From NCBI GenBank assembly GCA_964584315.1, contig CAZOZO010000016.1:1-64000 (forward strand): 64,000 bases of DNA, in the 5' to 3' direction. This DNA comes from CAXXOK01 sp964584315 (lineage in GTDB: Bacteria > Bacillota > Clostridia > Christensenellales > Aristaeellaceae). Shown piece by piece: positions 25,566 through 34,518 of the stretch. Both the position numbers and the translations under genes were made by a program. The notes beneath the pieces were generated by a model, which was not told the DNA's origin, ran no database searches, and saw nothing but the letters and a program-made list of their open reading frames with translations. Each line of letters opens with the position of its first letter. The first letter of the stretch is position 1.

Positions 25566-25910
25566 TCAAATCTTGACCAGCAGCGTGACCAGGATGCCCG
25601 CCACGATCAGCGCATTGCCGATCAGCTTGCGCGCGGTGATCTTTTCCTTCAGGAACAGCGCGCCAAGTACCATCACGTACAGAAAGCCGGATGCCTCCAG
25701 CACGCTTGCGACGGTCAAATCCAGCGTGCGCAGGGCGAACACGTTGGCCACCATGCACCCGAAAAACAGCGCGTAGGCGGCGATCACCAGCGGGTTTACA
25801 TAAAACCGGACGCCCGTATACGCCGGGTTGTCCGCCGCCTTCTTGAGCATCAGCTGCGAGGCTGCCGAGATCAGCGGGGTAAACAGGTAGATCAGCACGC
25901 TGCTAGTCAC
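25566..25910 (-). CDS. SMR/EamA-type small membrane transporter, subunit B
   Basis: A 114-residue protein with four predicted TM helices (about 5-22, 40-60, 67-87 and 92-113), the size and topology of the drug/metabolite superfamily half-proteins such as ArnE/ArnF. LKKAADNP after helix 1 and ASVLEASGFLYVMVLGALFL resemble these. It overlaps the preceding membrane gene by 8 nt, so the two probably form a heterodimer. Next to a GT2 of the undecaprenyl-phosphate sugar type, a lipid-linked sugar flippase role is plausible but not proven. Confidence 0.75.
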   Translation of the reverse strand: MTSSVLIYLFTPLISAASQLMLKKAADNPAYTGVRFYVNPLVIAAYALFFGCMVANVFALRTLDLTVASVLEASGFLYVMVLGALFLKEKITARKLIGNALIVAGILVTLLVKI

Positions 25911-26298
25911 GCCCGCTCACCACCAGCCACACGCCGCTGAGCACGAGCGCAAGCCCGGCCGCCTTCCCCCACGTCATCGTTTCGCCGAAGAAGAGTAGCC
26001 CGAACAGGCAGCTCCACAGCGTGCACACGGCCTTGTTGCTGTAGGCAAAGCTCAGCGGCATGCGCCGCAGGGTCTGCTGCCACAGCGCGGCATACACCAC
26101 CAACGCCAGAAACTCCAGCCCCAGAAAAATCAGCGTGGGTACGGTCTGCTTGGCGGCGAGGTTCACGCCTGCGTACTTGCCAAAGAGGCTCACCACCGCG
26201 TAGAGCAGCAGCGTGCCGTGCAAAAGCGCAAGCGCGGAGAGCGGCACCTTCGCGCCTTTTACGGCCGCGCCCTGTCGGTTCCCGGTCGGTCTGGTCAT
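25903..26298 (-). CDS. SMR/EamA-type small membrane transporter, subunit A
   Basis: A 131-residue partner of the downstream gene with four hydrophobic segments and a short basic cytoplasmic N-terminus. The C-terminal half, FAYSNKAVCTLWSCLFGLLFFGE followed by GLALVLSGVWLVV, is typical of EamA/DMT halves. The start is uncertain: no strong Shine-Dalgarno lies next to the ATG. The overlap with subunit B supports a heteromeric transporter. The gene follows the acyltransferase gene by 52 nt. Confidence 0.7.
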   Translation of the reverse strand: MTRPTGNRQGAAVKGAKVPLSALALLHGTLLLYAVVSLFGKYAGVNLAAKQTVPTLIFLGLEFLALVVYAALWQQTLRRMPLSFAYSNKAVCTLWSCLFGLLFFGETMTWGKAAGLALVLSGVWLVVSGRD

Positions 26299-26350
26299 GG
26301 CTTACGTTCACACTCCGTTTTTTTGCGCCACCGGACTGCACTCCCTGCGC

Positions 26351-27085
26351 TCACACATGCTTTACATAGGTGTACTGCGTGTCCCAGATGGTCGCGCCCG
26401 CGTTCACATACACGCGCAGCACCTTAGCGTTGTTGCTGACGATGGTACTGCTCAGGCGTTCGCAATCCAGCGTGAAGCAGGTGTCCAGCGTCTTCTTGTG
26501 CAGCAGCGCGCCCATGCCGCGGTCGTGCTCCTCATCATACAGGCCCATGAGCACGGGGTCAACGGTTTTTTCATCCACGCGCGTAATCACGAAAAAGCCC
26601 AGCGGCGCCTCTCCCCGCATGACCTCGTACAGCTTGCCCCCGTTTGCCAGCATCTGCGCCAGCCAGTTGGCGTAGCGGTTGCCGGACTGGGCCAGCGAGA
26701 AAGCCGGGTCTATGGACACGCGGTCGCTCTTGAATACGCCGCTGCGGATCAGCGCATACACGCGCCGGAAATCGCGCGGGTCGGTGCGCTGGAGAACGGT
26801 AAGGCCCCGGTCCAGCCGCGCGAGGGCGGCGGGCATGTGGTAATCCTCCCGGCGAATGGACACGTGAAACACCGTCTCCACCATCGCGTAGCCCAGCCGG
26901 GGCAGCCCGAAGAGCAGCCGGGGGCAGTTGACCGGCGTTTTGACCACAAGGTACTGCGCGCCTTGCGCGGTCAACTCGCGCTCGCGGTTTTCGTAAGCCT
27001 CCGGCGTGTCGGTTTCGCACAGGGTGGTCTCGTAGGCGTCCACGCCCAGGTTTGCCTGCTCCCACACGGCGTGCACAATGTTCAC
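26351..27085 (-). CDS. GNAT-like acyltransferase, possibly sugar N-acyltransferase (RffC-like)
   Basis: A 244-residue protein starting at a GTG that overlaps the GT2 stop (GTGA). The N-terminus VNIVHAVWEQANLGVDAYE, the mid-region RREDYHMP, and a C-terminal GNAT core (GALLHKKTLDTCF, SNNAKVLRVYVNAGA) resemble TDP-amino-sugar acetyltransferases such as RffC/WecD. The frame is open far upstream, but that part overlaps the glycosyltransferase gene and has shadow-like composition. The role would be N-acylation of an amino sugar in the surface glycan; assignment is tentative. Confidence 0.65.
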   Translation of the reverse strand: MNIVHAVWEQANLGVDAYETTLCETDTPEAYENRERELTAQGAQYLVVKTPVNCPRLLFGLPRLGYAMVETVFHVSIRREDYHMPAALARLDRGLTVLQRTDPRDFRRVYALIRSGVFKSDRVSIDPAFSLAQSGNRYANWLAQMLANGGKLYEVMRGEAPLGFFVITRVDEKTVDPVLMGLYDEEHDRGMGALLHKKTLDTCFTLDCERLSSTIVSNNAKVLRVYVNAGATIWDTQYTYVKHV

Positions 27086-28056
27086 GGGTGCTCGCCCCTC
27101 TCCGGTTCCGCCTGCGGCGGGCGGCGGTCGGTCACGCTGCGCACCACATACTGCGGGCAACGGTTGATGCTCAGGTAGATGCGGCCGATGTACTCGCCCA
27201 CCACGCCGATCAACGCGATGATGATACCGCCCAGCACGAGCATGACCGCGATGGTCGAGGACCAGCCCGCTTCGATGGCAGGGGTCGTGAGCTTGCGCAC
27301 CACGGTAACCAGCGCAAACAGGAAGCCGAACACGGCGGTCAGCCAGCCCAGGTAGTTGGCAAAGCGCAGCGGCTTGATGGAGAACGCCGTTACCCCGTTG
27401 GCCCACAGCGAGATGAGCTTTTTGAGGGTGTAGCCGCTCTTGCCGTCCTGCCGCGCGTGGTGGGTGACAGGTACGTTCGCGTAGCGGCTCACGCTCTGGA
27501 AAAGCAGCCCCGTCACAAACGGGAAGGGGTTGGGGTACTTGAGGGCCGCGTCCACCACAAAGCGCTGGCAGGCGAAGTAGCTGTTCACCTGCAGATCGCT
27601 GGGCTGGCCGAAGAAGAAATGGTTGCACGCGGCGTTGAAGCGGCTGCCCAGGTTGCGGAACACGTTGTGCTCCCGCTTGTCATAGGCGGCGTAGACGATA
27701 TCGTAACCCTCGCGCACCTTGTCGATCAGCTTGAAGCACTCTTTGGCGGGGGTCTGGCCGTCATCGTCCAGGGAGATGATCACCTCGCCCCGCGTATGCG
27801 CAAAGCCCGCCATGATGGCGCTATGCTGGCCAAAATTGCGGCTCAGGTTCACAAACACGATCTGGGGATAGGTCTCGCACAGGCCGGCGATCACGTCCGC
27901 GACATTGTCGGGGCTGCCGTCGTTCACCAGCACGATCTCATGGTCGAATTCGTCCGCGCGGGCGTTCACCGTTTCGGTGATCTCCGCAACCACGCCCGCG
28001 ATGGTGCCTGCGCTGCGGTAGCAGGGCACCACAAAGGAGAGTAAAGGCTTTGCCAT
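27082..28056 (-). CDS. GT2 glycosyltransferase, undecaprenyl-phosphate sugar synthase type
   Basis: A 324-residue membrane glycosyltransferase of the DPM1/ArnC/GtrB group. The N-terminal GT-A domain starts LSFVVPCYRSAGTI, carries the DDDGQTP nucleotide-metal site (about residue 97), and is followed by two C-terminal TM helices (about 232-260 and 268-292). These enzymes transfer a sugar from NDP-sugar to undecaprenyl phosphate on the cytoplasmic face. GAGGTG is 4 nt from the ATG. The neighbours (small flippase pair, GT-C-like membrane proteins) fit a GtrABC-like module. Confidence 0.88.
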   Translation of the reverse strand: MAKPLLSFVVPCYRSAGTIAGVVAEITETVNARADEFDHEIVLVNDGSPDNVADVIAGLCETYPQIVFVNLSRNFGQHSAIMAGFAHTRGEVIISLDDDGQTPAKECFKLIDKVREGYDIVYAAYDKREHNVFRNLGSRFNAACNHFFFGQPSDLQVNSYFACQRFVVDAALKYPNPFPFVTGLLFQSVSRYANVPVTHHARQDGKSGYTLKKLISLWANGVTAFSIKPLRFANYLGWLTAVFGFLFALVTVVRKLTTPAIEAGWSSTIAVMLVLGGIIIALIGVVGEYIGRIYLSINRCPQYVVRSVTDRRPPQAEPERGEHP

Positions 28057-28092
28057 ACAACACCTCGACTGGTAAGAATGTGCGGGCGGGGC

Positions 28093-29361
28093 TCAGTTAT
28101 GCCCCATGCGCCGCGAGAGGGTCTCGATCAGGTCGTAGCCATCCCAAACGAGGGCAAAATCCATCGTGTGTCCCACGCGGGTCACACGGTCGACCCCGCG
28201 CAGGCCGCGCGCGAGCACGAAACCTACGATGGCCTCCGCCTCCACCCCAAGGCAGGAGACGGTCTGCGCCTTTTGCGAAAGCAGCGGCGCAAGGGGTTCG
28301 AGCGTTGGCGCAGCGTACTCCAGAAAGCACCCGCCCCCGCAGCGCAGGTCGGTCGCCTCCGGCGCAAGGGTGTCAAGCCCGATGCGCACGGTCAGGTTAT
28401 CCGCCATGGGGGCGAGGGTCGCGCCGCCCAGCTGCACCGCCGCGCGGTACAGGGCGATGCGCTTGTCCACCGCAGCCACAGGGTCGACGGGGTAGCGCGG
28501 CTCGGCCACGGCGTGCACGGCTTGCCAGAAGCGCGCCTGCGCGGCGGAGAGCGTTTCGCCCTCCCCCAACCAGTAGACCAGGCGCGGCGTGGTACAGGCG
28601 TTCTGGTCGTACAGGTAGGTATCGTTGTAAAAACCCAGCGCGGCGGCATCCAGCGCGGCGCTGTCCATGGCGGCCACGAAAGCCGCGTCCATGACCAGCA
28701 GCGACCAGCGATCCGCAAACGTCACGTCGAATGCGCGCGGAGCCAGCGGCGCCTCGCGCACACGGCGGATGGTCTCGTCCCCGCCCCAGATGACACGCAC
28801 ATCGCACAGGCTGCTGAAAGCCTCGGTCATATCCTGCCGTTCGCGGGGGTATTCCACCACATTCACGTAGCCTGTGAGGCCCGCGTGTGCGCCGGTCAGC
28901 TGCGCGCGCAGGTGCTCGCAGGTGAGGGTCACCTGCTCAAAATGCCGGCTGGAGGCCTTGACGATGTTTGCGTTTCCGCTTAAGAGCCCCGCCGCCAGCG
29001 AGTAGGCGAAGTTCATGGGCACGTTGCTGGGCGAGATGTGAAACAGCAGGCCGCGCCCCAGTCGGTTCGCCATGCCCTCATAAGGGGCCTTGAGCTGTGC
29101 AAGGCTCGCGCGGCGGCAAAAGAACGCAAAGGCCGTCACATCCGGAAAGGCTTTGGCGCGCGGGTCTTTGAGCAGCGCCGCGGACACATCTGCAAGGTAA
29201 TCGGTCACGCGCGCGTCTAACGGCGGCAGCGCGGGCAGCGCCGCCGCGCCTCGCGGGTCGCCAAGGCCGCAGAGCACGCGCAGGTCGGAACCTGTAAAAG
29301 CGTTTGACTGCGGGGGTTCGCCCGCACCCACGGGCAATGAGGCGTTATCGCCGCTGCTCAT
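28093..29361 (-). CDS. Acyl-CoA/acyl-enzyme reductase, LuxC family
   Basis: A 422-residue fatty-acyl reductase of the aldehyde-dehydrogenase superfamily. Recognisable parts are HISPSNVPMNFAYSLAAGLL (nucleotide fold, about 108-127), NANIVKASSRHF, and the catalytic-cysteine segment YDQNACTTPRLV (Cys about 256). LuxC reduces an acyl group carried on LuxE to an aldehyde with NADPH. No luxA/luxB luciferase is in the window, so bioluminescence is not the likely purpose. It overlaps luxE-like by 17 nt. Confidence 0.88.
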   Translation of the reverse strand: MSSGDNASLPVGAGEPPQSNAFTGSDLRVLCGLGDPRGAAALPALPPLDARVTDYLADVSAALLKDPRAKAFPDVTAFAFFCRRASLAQLKAPYEGMANRLGRGLLFHISPSNVPMNFAYSLAAGLLSGNANIVKASSRHFEQVTLTCEHLRAQLTGAHAGLTGYVNVVEYPRERQDMTEAFSSLCDVRVIWGGDETIRRVREAPLAPRAFDVTFADRWSLLVMDAAFVAAMDSAALDAAALGFYNDTYLYDQNACTTPRLVYWLGEGETLSAAQARFWQAVHAVAEPRYPVDPVAAVDKRIALYRAAVQLGGATLAPMADNLTVRIGLDTLAPEATDLRCGGGCFLEYAAPTLEPLAPLLSQKAQTVSCLGVEAEAIVGFVLARGLRGVDRVTRVGHTMDFALVWDGYDLIETLSRRMGHN

Positions 29362-30427
29362 AGGTATCGCTGCACCCCCTTACCTCGGCGCGCTTGACAC
29401 GGCCCAGCACTTCGAAATACTTGCCCTTGCGGCCGCAGGGGCAATCATCCTCGCCCAAAATGCGGCCCTCGTCCTCGGTCAGCAGCACATGGCCGGGGTA
29501 GCTGTGCGGAAGCACGCTCACCACCTCGATCAGCCCTGTTTCGCCCACGTCCGCGAGCGAAAAATCCTTCGCGCGGCTGATGAGCACATCCGCCCATACG
29601 GGCGTGTGCAGGTGGCCGTGCTCGCATTCCACATGGATGGCGCCGGTCTGCTCCACCATGCCGTAATAGTCCAGCACGCGGGGGATGCCGCAGGTGTCCA
29701 TCAGCGCCGCTTTGAACTGCGCGGGGCTCACGGCCTCGGCGGTCAGCTTTTTCCACCCGCCGCCGTGCAACAGCACCCCGTGGGGGATGGACAGCTTATC
29801 GCCCCGCCGTTTCAGCTCGGCCACAAAATGCTGCCACACTATATACGTGAACCCGAACAGGAACACAGGCCCCTGCCCGTGCTTTTCAAGGAAGGCGCGA
29901 AGGCCGTCCATGTCCAGCTGCATATCCTCCGTCAGGGCGTAGACGCGGTCGCGCCCGAACATGCTGAAGCCCAAAATGCCCGCGCCCCGCGCACTGAACA
30001 TGGCGCGGTTTTTGACCACCGAGGGACTGTCCACGATGATCATCGGCAGGCGCGCGCCGCCCAGCGCGCTTTCCACCAGCTTGCCCAGCACCTTGGTTTG
30101 CAGGGTGCTGGTCTCCACGTCGAGGTAGATCTTGCTCACCTGCTGGCCGGTGGTGCCGCTGCTGGTCATGGTCTTGTAGAGCGCCTCGTCCGGCACGCTC
30201 TTCAAGTCAAACTCCTTAAACAGCCGCACCGGCAGAGGCGGCAGCTGTTCAAACCCCGTGACCGCGTCCAGCGCCGCGCCCGTGGCCGCAAGCATGCGCG
30301 CGTACGGCGCGCATTGCTCCGCGTGGTGGCGGCTCAGGGCCGTAAGCTCCGCGGTCAAGAAGGCGTGCTTCTCCGCGTGGGCAAGGCCGTAGGGGGGCAT
30401 GGCAAGCAGCGCCGCGTGGTCAAGCAT
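29345..30427 (-). CDS. Acyl-protein synthetase, LuxE family
   Basis: A 360-residue member of the adenylate-forming superfamily. The phosphate loop TSSGTTGQQVSKI is at about 88-100, YGMVEQTGAIHVECE is near 255, and the C-terminal DCPCGRKGKYFEVLGRVKR leads to RGCSDTYEQ. The Cys in RGCSDT matches the near-C-terminal acyl-accepting cysteine of LuxE. It activates a carboxylic acid to acyl-AMP and passes it to LuxC. It overlaps the AMP-ligase gene by 8 nt, showing tight coupling. Confidence 0.88.
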   Translation of the reverse strand: MLDHAALLAMPPYGLAHAEKHAFLTAELTALSRHHAEQCAPYARMLAATGAALDAVTGFEQLPPLPVRLFKEFDLKSVPDEALYKTMTSSGTTGQQVSKIYLDVETSTLQTKVLGKLVESALGGARLPMIIVDSPSVVKNRAMFSARGAGILGFSMFGRDRVYALTEDMQLDMDGLRAFLEKHGQGPVFLFGFTYIVWQHFVAELKRRGDKLSIPHGVLLHGGGWKKLTAEAVSPAQFKAALMDTCGIPRVLDYYGMVEQTGAIHVECEHGHLHTPVWADVLISRAKDFSLADVGETGLIEVVSVLPHSYPGHVLLTEDEGRILGEDDCPCGRKGKYFEVLGRVKRAEVRGCSDTYEQRR

Positions 30428-31823
30428 CGTAGGTCTCCAGCTCCTTATACAGGGTCTTGCCCGCCTCGTTCTTGGGGATGGCGGAGACGGCGATGGGCAC
30501 GAAGCCGCTCGCGTTCAGCCCCGTCTTGTCCGCAAGCCAGGCGCGCATGGCGGGCAGCAACGCCTCGTCGGTGGCAAAGAGGGTGAGCCGGTCATCGCGA
30601 CCAGCGCAGGCCACGTCCGCCTCGGGGTACTTCGCCTTGAGCATCCGCTCCACCTCGTCCAGGTTCACGCGGTTGCCGAACAGCTTTAAAAATCGCTTTT
30701 TGCGGCCTACGATGGTATAGTAGCCATCCTCATCCATCTGGGCCATGTCGCCCGTCTCCAGCACGCCGCCAAAATCGTCGCCGCGGGTCAGATCCGCGCC
30801 CGTCTCGGTATAACCGAGGGTCACGTTCGCGCCGCGGTAACGCAACTCGCCCGTCACATGCGGCGCCGTGATCACGCTGCCGTCCGTGTCGATCAGCTCA
30901 AACGCGCCGCCCGGGATGGCGATGCCCATCGCGCCGATCTTGGCAAGGCTCTTCTCCCACGGCAGGTAGGCCATGCGGGCAGTGGCCTCGCACTGGCCGT
31001 ACATGACGATGAACTGCCGCCCCGTCTTCTCGCACCACTCGGCGTACTTCTTGTGCAGTTCCGGCAGCAGCTTGCCGCCCGCCTGCGTCATGGTGTGCAG
31101 GCTGGGCAGTTCCATGCGGGTGAAACGCATGCGGTCGAGCATCTCGTAGGTGTAGGGCACGCCGCCGAAGCTGGTAGCCTTGCGCTCGCGGAAGAACGTC
31201 CAAAACTCCTTCTGCGCCACGGCTTTATCGGTCAGCAGGATGGTCGCGCCCACGTCCAGGTGCGAGTTGATGATGCTCAGGCCGTAGGTGTAGTTCATCG
31301 GCAGGGTTGTGATGGGCCGCTCCGTGGCGGTCAGGGCCAGATACTCCACGATGCTGTCGGTATTGGCGCGGATGTTTGCGTAGCTCTGCCGCACGAACTT
31401 CGGGCTGCCGGTGGAGCCGCTTGTGGTCAGCAGCAGCGCCAGATCCGACGAAAGCCGCGTCGCGTCGCCAAAGGGCGTCTGCGACAGGGCATAACCGAAG
31501 CGCTCGTAGCGGCAGCAGCTGTCCTCCACCTCAAAGGAGGCGGGGGCCCACACATACTTGGGCTTGTAGGCCTCGTAGAGGCTTTTGAGCAGCGCAGGGT
31601 CAAGATCGGCGGGCAGCATGGCGGGCACCACGCCGCCGTTCAAAAACGCCGTGTAGCCCACAAAGCTGCCCAGCGTGTTCTGGCACAGGCAGAACACCAG
31701 GCAGCGCCCGTCGGCCTGCTGGCACAGGATGCGCCCCTCGTGCCGCAGCTCCGCATAGGTGAGCGATGCGCCGCGGTCGTCGATCACCGCAACGTTGCTT
31801 TGGCAGCGCTCAAATTTCCACAT
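30420..31823 (-). CDS. AMP-dependent acyl ligase (acyl-ACP/CoA synthetase-like)
   Basis: A 467-residue adenylate-forming enzyme. Motif A3 LLTTSGSTGSPKFVRQ is at about 122-137, A5 YGQCEATARM near 270, A8 ETGDMAQMDEDGYYTIVGR near 360, and the C-terminal lysine motif GKTLYKEL near 458. It probably loads an acid onto the ACP encoded next to it, though CoA is possible. The ATG at 31823 lies inside the end of the ACP gene (14-nt overlap) and is a tandem ATGATG. Confidence 0.85.
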   Translation of the reverse strand: MWKFERCQSNVAVIDDRGASLTYAELRHEGRILCQQADGRCLVFCLCQNTLGSFVGYTAFLNGGVVPAMLPADLDPALLKSLYEAYKPKYVWAPASFEVEDSCCRYERFGYALSQTPFGDATRLSSDLALLLTTSGSTGSPKFVRQSYANIRANTDSIVEYLALTATERPITTLPMNYTYGLSIINSHLDVGATILLTDKAVAQKEFWTFFRERKATSFGGVPYTYEMLDRMRFTRMELPSLHTMTQAGGKLLPELHKKYAEWCEKTGRQFIVMYGQCEATARMAYLPWEKSLAKIGAMGIAIPGGAFELIDTDGSVITAPHVTGELRYRGANVTLGYTETGADLTRGDDFGGVLETGDMAQMDEDGYYTIVGRKKRFLKLFGNRVNLDEVERMLKAKYPEADVACAGRDDRLTLFATDEALLPAMRAWLADKTGLNASGFVPIAVSAIPKNEAGKTLYKELETYDA

Positions 31824-32046
31824 CATACTTGCGGAGGATCTCCTTCCCCTTCTCAAACGAGCTCAGGTCGATGATATCGTCCATCTCCATCATGATGTCG
31901 AACGCATCCTCCAGCGCGGCGACCAGCGTCATGTGGCCCACGCTGTCCCACGCCTTGCTCTGGCCGTATACGAGGGCCGCAGTATCGGCGGCGGGCACCT
32001 CCAGCGCCGTAACGAAAGCGTTCACATATTTTTCCGAATTGTTCAT
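31810..32046 (-). CDS. Acyl carrier protein
   Basis: A 78-residue phosphopantetheine carrier. The attachment serine is in AWDSVGHMTLV (Ser35), followed by acidic helix II/III sequence ALEDAFDIMMEMDDIIDLSSF. GGGAG is 10 nt upstream of the ATG. It is not the housekeeping AcpP: it lacks a fab context and the usual DSLD motif (here DSVG). It is wedged between an SDR and an AMP-ligase, so it most likely serves a dedicated acyl pathway. Confidence 0.87.
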   Translation of the reverse strand: MNNSEKYVNAFVTALEVPAADTAALVYGQSKAWDSVGHMTLVAALEDAFDIMMEMDDIIDLSSFEKGKEILRKYDVEI

Positions 32047-32090
32047 GACACATCGCTCCCATCGCAAAAATATTGGCAGGGGATAGGGGG

Positions 32091-32834
32091 TTACAGGATG
32101 CCGCCGTCCACGCTCCATATCTGGCCGGTCACGTAGGCGGTGCGGTCTGATGCGAGGAACACGGCCACGTTGGCCACCTCCTCCGGCAGGCCCTTGCGCT
32201 TGAGCAGCGTGCCCGCGATGGCCTGCTGCTCCACCTTTTCACTCAGGCCGCGGGTCATGTCGGTGTCGGTATAGCCGGGCGCCACGGCGTTCACGCGGAT
32301 GCCCTGGCCCGCCAGCTCGCGCGCCATGGTTTTGGTGGCGGAGATCATGGCCGCCTTGCTGGCGGAGTAGTCCAAGCGGCTGCCGCCGTTGAGCCCCGCG
32401 ACGGAGGCAATGTTCACCACCGCGCCCTGCTGCTTGCGGGCCATCCAGCGCGTGCACAGCTGCGTCAGATGCATGGTGCCAAAGAAGTTGGTCTGGAAAA
32501 TGCGCTGCATCTCTGCGATGGAGGTCATCTGGAAGGGCTTGTCCGCCTCCATAATGCCCGCGTTGTTGATGAGCGCGTCAAGCGGCAGCTTGTCCGCCAT
32601 GGCCGCTTTTACGGCGGCGGTCACGGCGACCTCGTCGGTCAGGTCGGCGTAGAGGGGCTTGACCCACACGCCGTGCGCCTTGGCCAGCGCCGCACAATGG
32701 GCTTCAAAAGCCTCGGTCTGCGTGCGCGCCAGCGCCCACACGTTCGCGCCTTCGGCGGCGAGAGCGGCCAGCGTCGCCGCGCCGATGCCGCGCGTCGCGC
32801 CGGTCAAAAGCACATTTTTGCCTTCCAGCAGCAT
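32091..32834 (-). CDS. SDR family oxidoreductase, FabG-like
   Basis: A 247-residue NAD(P)H-dependent short-chain dehydrogenase. The cofactor loop TGATRGIG is at about 11-18, NNAG near 90, and the catalytic Ser / YSASK pair (YSASKAAM about 156) and PGYTDTDMTRGL are present. The sequence is closest in style to 3-oxoacyl-ACP reductases (C-terminal YVTGQIWSVDGG). With the adjacent ACP it may reduce a beta-keto acyl-ACP, or it may act on an NDP-sugar; the context favours the former. Confidence 0.88.
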   Translation of the reverse strand: MLLEGKNVLLTGATRGIGAATLAALAAEGANVWALARTQTEAFEAHCAALAKAHGVWVKPLYADLTDEVAVTAAVKAAMADKLPLDALINNAGIMEADKPFQMTSIAEMQRIFQTNFFGTMHLTQLCTRWMARKQQGAVVNIASVAGLNGGSRLDYSASKAAMISATKTMARELAGQGIRVNAVAPGYTDTDMTRGLSEKVEQQAIAGTLLKRKGLPEEVANVAVFLASDRTAYVTGQIWSVDGGIL

Positions 32835-32835
32835 G

Positions 32836-34518
32836 TCAGTCCCCCTGTCCGGCGACAGTCACGGTCGCCTTGTGGTAGTAGTCGGCATACAGGCTCAGCA
32901 CATATTCGAGGTTGTCGCCGCTCAGGGCGTCGCCCATGAAGTTCTTGGGCGCGCCGCCAGTGGGCGTGAGCGCCACATCGGTCAGGGAGGGGTCGGTCAG
33001 CGCCGCGTCGCGCGCATCCATGGCTTGTTTGTAGGCCGCCGCCTCGCCGCTGACCACCGAGCGCAGCGCGCCGCCGCCCGCGGTGTTCTGCGGGCCGTAG
33101 CTGGGGCTGCCGTCCGGGTGCCAGGCGACCACGCCCGCCAGCAGCATGCCCGCGACCACGAGCAGTGTTGCGGCCTTGATGCGCTCCTCCACCCTCGCGG
33201 GGCGCAGGAAGGCGCGGCGCGGGGCCTTGCCCGCGGGGGGCGGCATGTCCGTCGCCAAAGAGGTGACAGGTAAATCGCTCCCATCGGTAAAGGCCGCGTC
33301 CGGCAAGGCGGGGCCATCTTCCGGCAGGGCGGGCTGCGCTTCCGGCGAAGCGGCATTGGTGAAAGGCACGCTCTCCGCAAACAGCGGCGCGAGGCCGCGC
33401 TCGCGGCGGCGCACGAAGTAGCCCGTCCAATAGAGGGTCAGCTGCGCCAGCATCATCACCAACGTGTAGTGATAGGTGTTCAGCACCCGCCCATCGCCAA
33501 GGTAGTTGCCGGTATACAGTGTGGGCGCAAGCTGGGCGCAAAACAGACCAACCGAAAGCAGCGTCGCCCACACGGGGTGCCCAAAGCGCAGCCCGCACTG
33601 GCGGATGGCGGGCAGGCTGAGCGGCACCAGCAACACCATGGCGGCCACCAGCGGCAGCGAGAAACTGTGCCCCAGCAGCGCAAGCCCAAAGTATAAGGCC
33701 TCCAGCACAGCCTTGGGCGCGCCGATGGTGCCCGCGAGCGTCGCGGCCCGCACATCGTTGCCCGGCGCGGTCACGCTGAAGGCAAAGCCAAGCAGCAGCA
33801 CCAGCGTGAGCGACAGGTAGGCAAAGCGCTTGGGCCGCCGGTGCAAAAACGCCCAGCCGGTAAACAGCACGGCCAGCAGCGCCGCAAACAGCACCGTGGA
33901 GTACTTCGCGCCGCCCACGACTGCGGTCAGCAGCACCAGCGCAATGTAAAGCACCACGTTGCGCGCCTTGCCCTGCGCACGCTCAAAGCGCAGCCACAGC
34001 CCTGCCGTAAACAGCATGACCGACCACAAAAGCGTGTAGGCCACCCCGCCGTTGAACCAGAAGAAGGCCTCCGCCGCGTCCGGCACGAACTGCGTGAGCA
34101 CAAAGCCCAAGATACCGAATGCCGCCGCCACGCCCGCCCCGTCCATGCCGTAGACCCCGCGCAGCGTTTGCCGCAGAAAATACCACACCGCGAGCAAAAA
34201 CAGCGTCAGCAGCACGAAAGTGGTGATCCAGTATGCCCCTTCGCCAAACACCGCGGGTTGGAGCGCACTGATGAAGGAGGTGCTGTACGTGCCCTCCCAT
34301 GTCTGCCGGATGCCCACGGTGTTGCGCACCGCCGCCTCCAGCACGGCAAACACGCTGCCCGTCTGCTCCCACGCGGCGCGCGTGAGCAGCGAAAAGCCCA
34401 GGTCATCATAGAAGGAATGGTTGTACAGCGCCTGCGCGTACAGCGGCAGCACGCTCACCAAAAGCAGCAGCAGGCTCAGCCACGCCACCGCGCGGCGGCT
34501 GAGCGAACGTTTCGCCAT
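32836..34518 (-). CDS. DUF6056-type polytopic membrane protein, GT-C-like (copy 2)
   Basis: A 560-residue protein with about 11 TM helices. The first periplasmic loop reads YNHSFYDDLGFS; an acidic DD in this position is a hallmark of GT-C glycosyltransferases that use polyprenyl-linked sugars. VTAPGNDVRAA and NYLGDGRVLNTYHY are shared with the upstream paralogue. An Ala/Pro-rich insertion (about 395-440) and a periplasmic C-terminal tail (PSYGPQNTAGGGAL) follow. Function in the family is unproven. The ATG overlaps the upstream stop by 1 nt (TGATG). Confidence 0.75.
   Translation of the reverse strand: MAKRSLSRRAVAWLSLLLLLVSVLPLYAQALYNHSFYDDLGFSLLTRAAWEQTGSVFAVLEAAVRNTVGIRQTWEGTYSTSFISALQPAVFGEGAYWITTFVLLTLFLLAVWYFLRQTLRGVYGMDGAGVAAAFGILGFVLTQFVPDAAEAFFWFNGGVAYTLLWSVMLFTAGLWLRFERAQGKARNVVLYIALVLLTAVVGGAKYSTVLFAALLAVLFTGWAFLHRRPKRFAYLSLTLVLLLGFAFSVTAPGNDVRAATLAGTIGAPKAVLEALYFGLALLGHSFSLPLVAAMVLLVPLSLPAIRQCGLRFGHPVWATLLSVGLFCAQLAPTLYTGNYLGDGRVLNTYHYTLVMMLAQLTLYWTGYFVRRRERGLAPLFAESVPFTNAASPEAQPALPEDGPALPDAAFTDGSDLPVTSLATDMPPPAGKAPRRAFLRPARVEERIKAATLLVVAGMLLAGVVAWHPDGSPSYGPQNTAGGGALRSVVSGEAAAYKQAMDARDAALTDPSLTDVALTPTGGAPKNFMGDALSGDNLEYVLSLYADYYHKATVTVAGQGD

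Noticed and set aside
27086..27628. Upstream extension of the GNAT-like gene to an ATG at 27628
   Set aside because: The extra 181 codons lie inside the GT2 gene in another frame and are Arg/Pro-rich shadow sequence. The GTG overlapping the GT2 stop is a better start.
28093..31823. Bioluminescence operon because of luxC- and luxE-like genes
   Set aside because: No luxA, luxB or luxD is present, and all neighbours belong to glycan and lipid-carrier chemistry. LuxC/LuxE homologues occur widely outside luminous bacteria.
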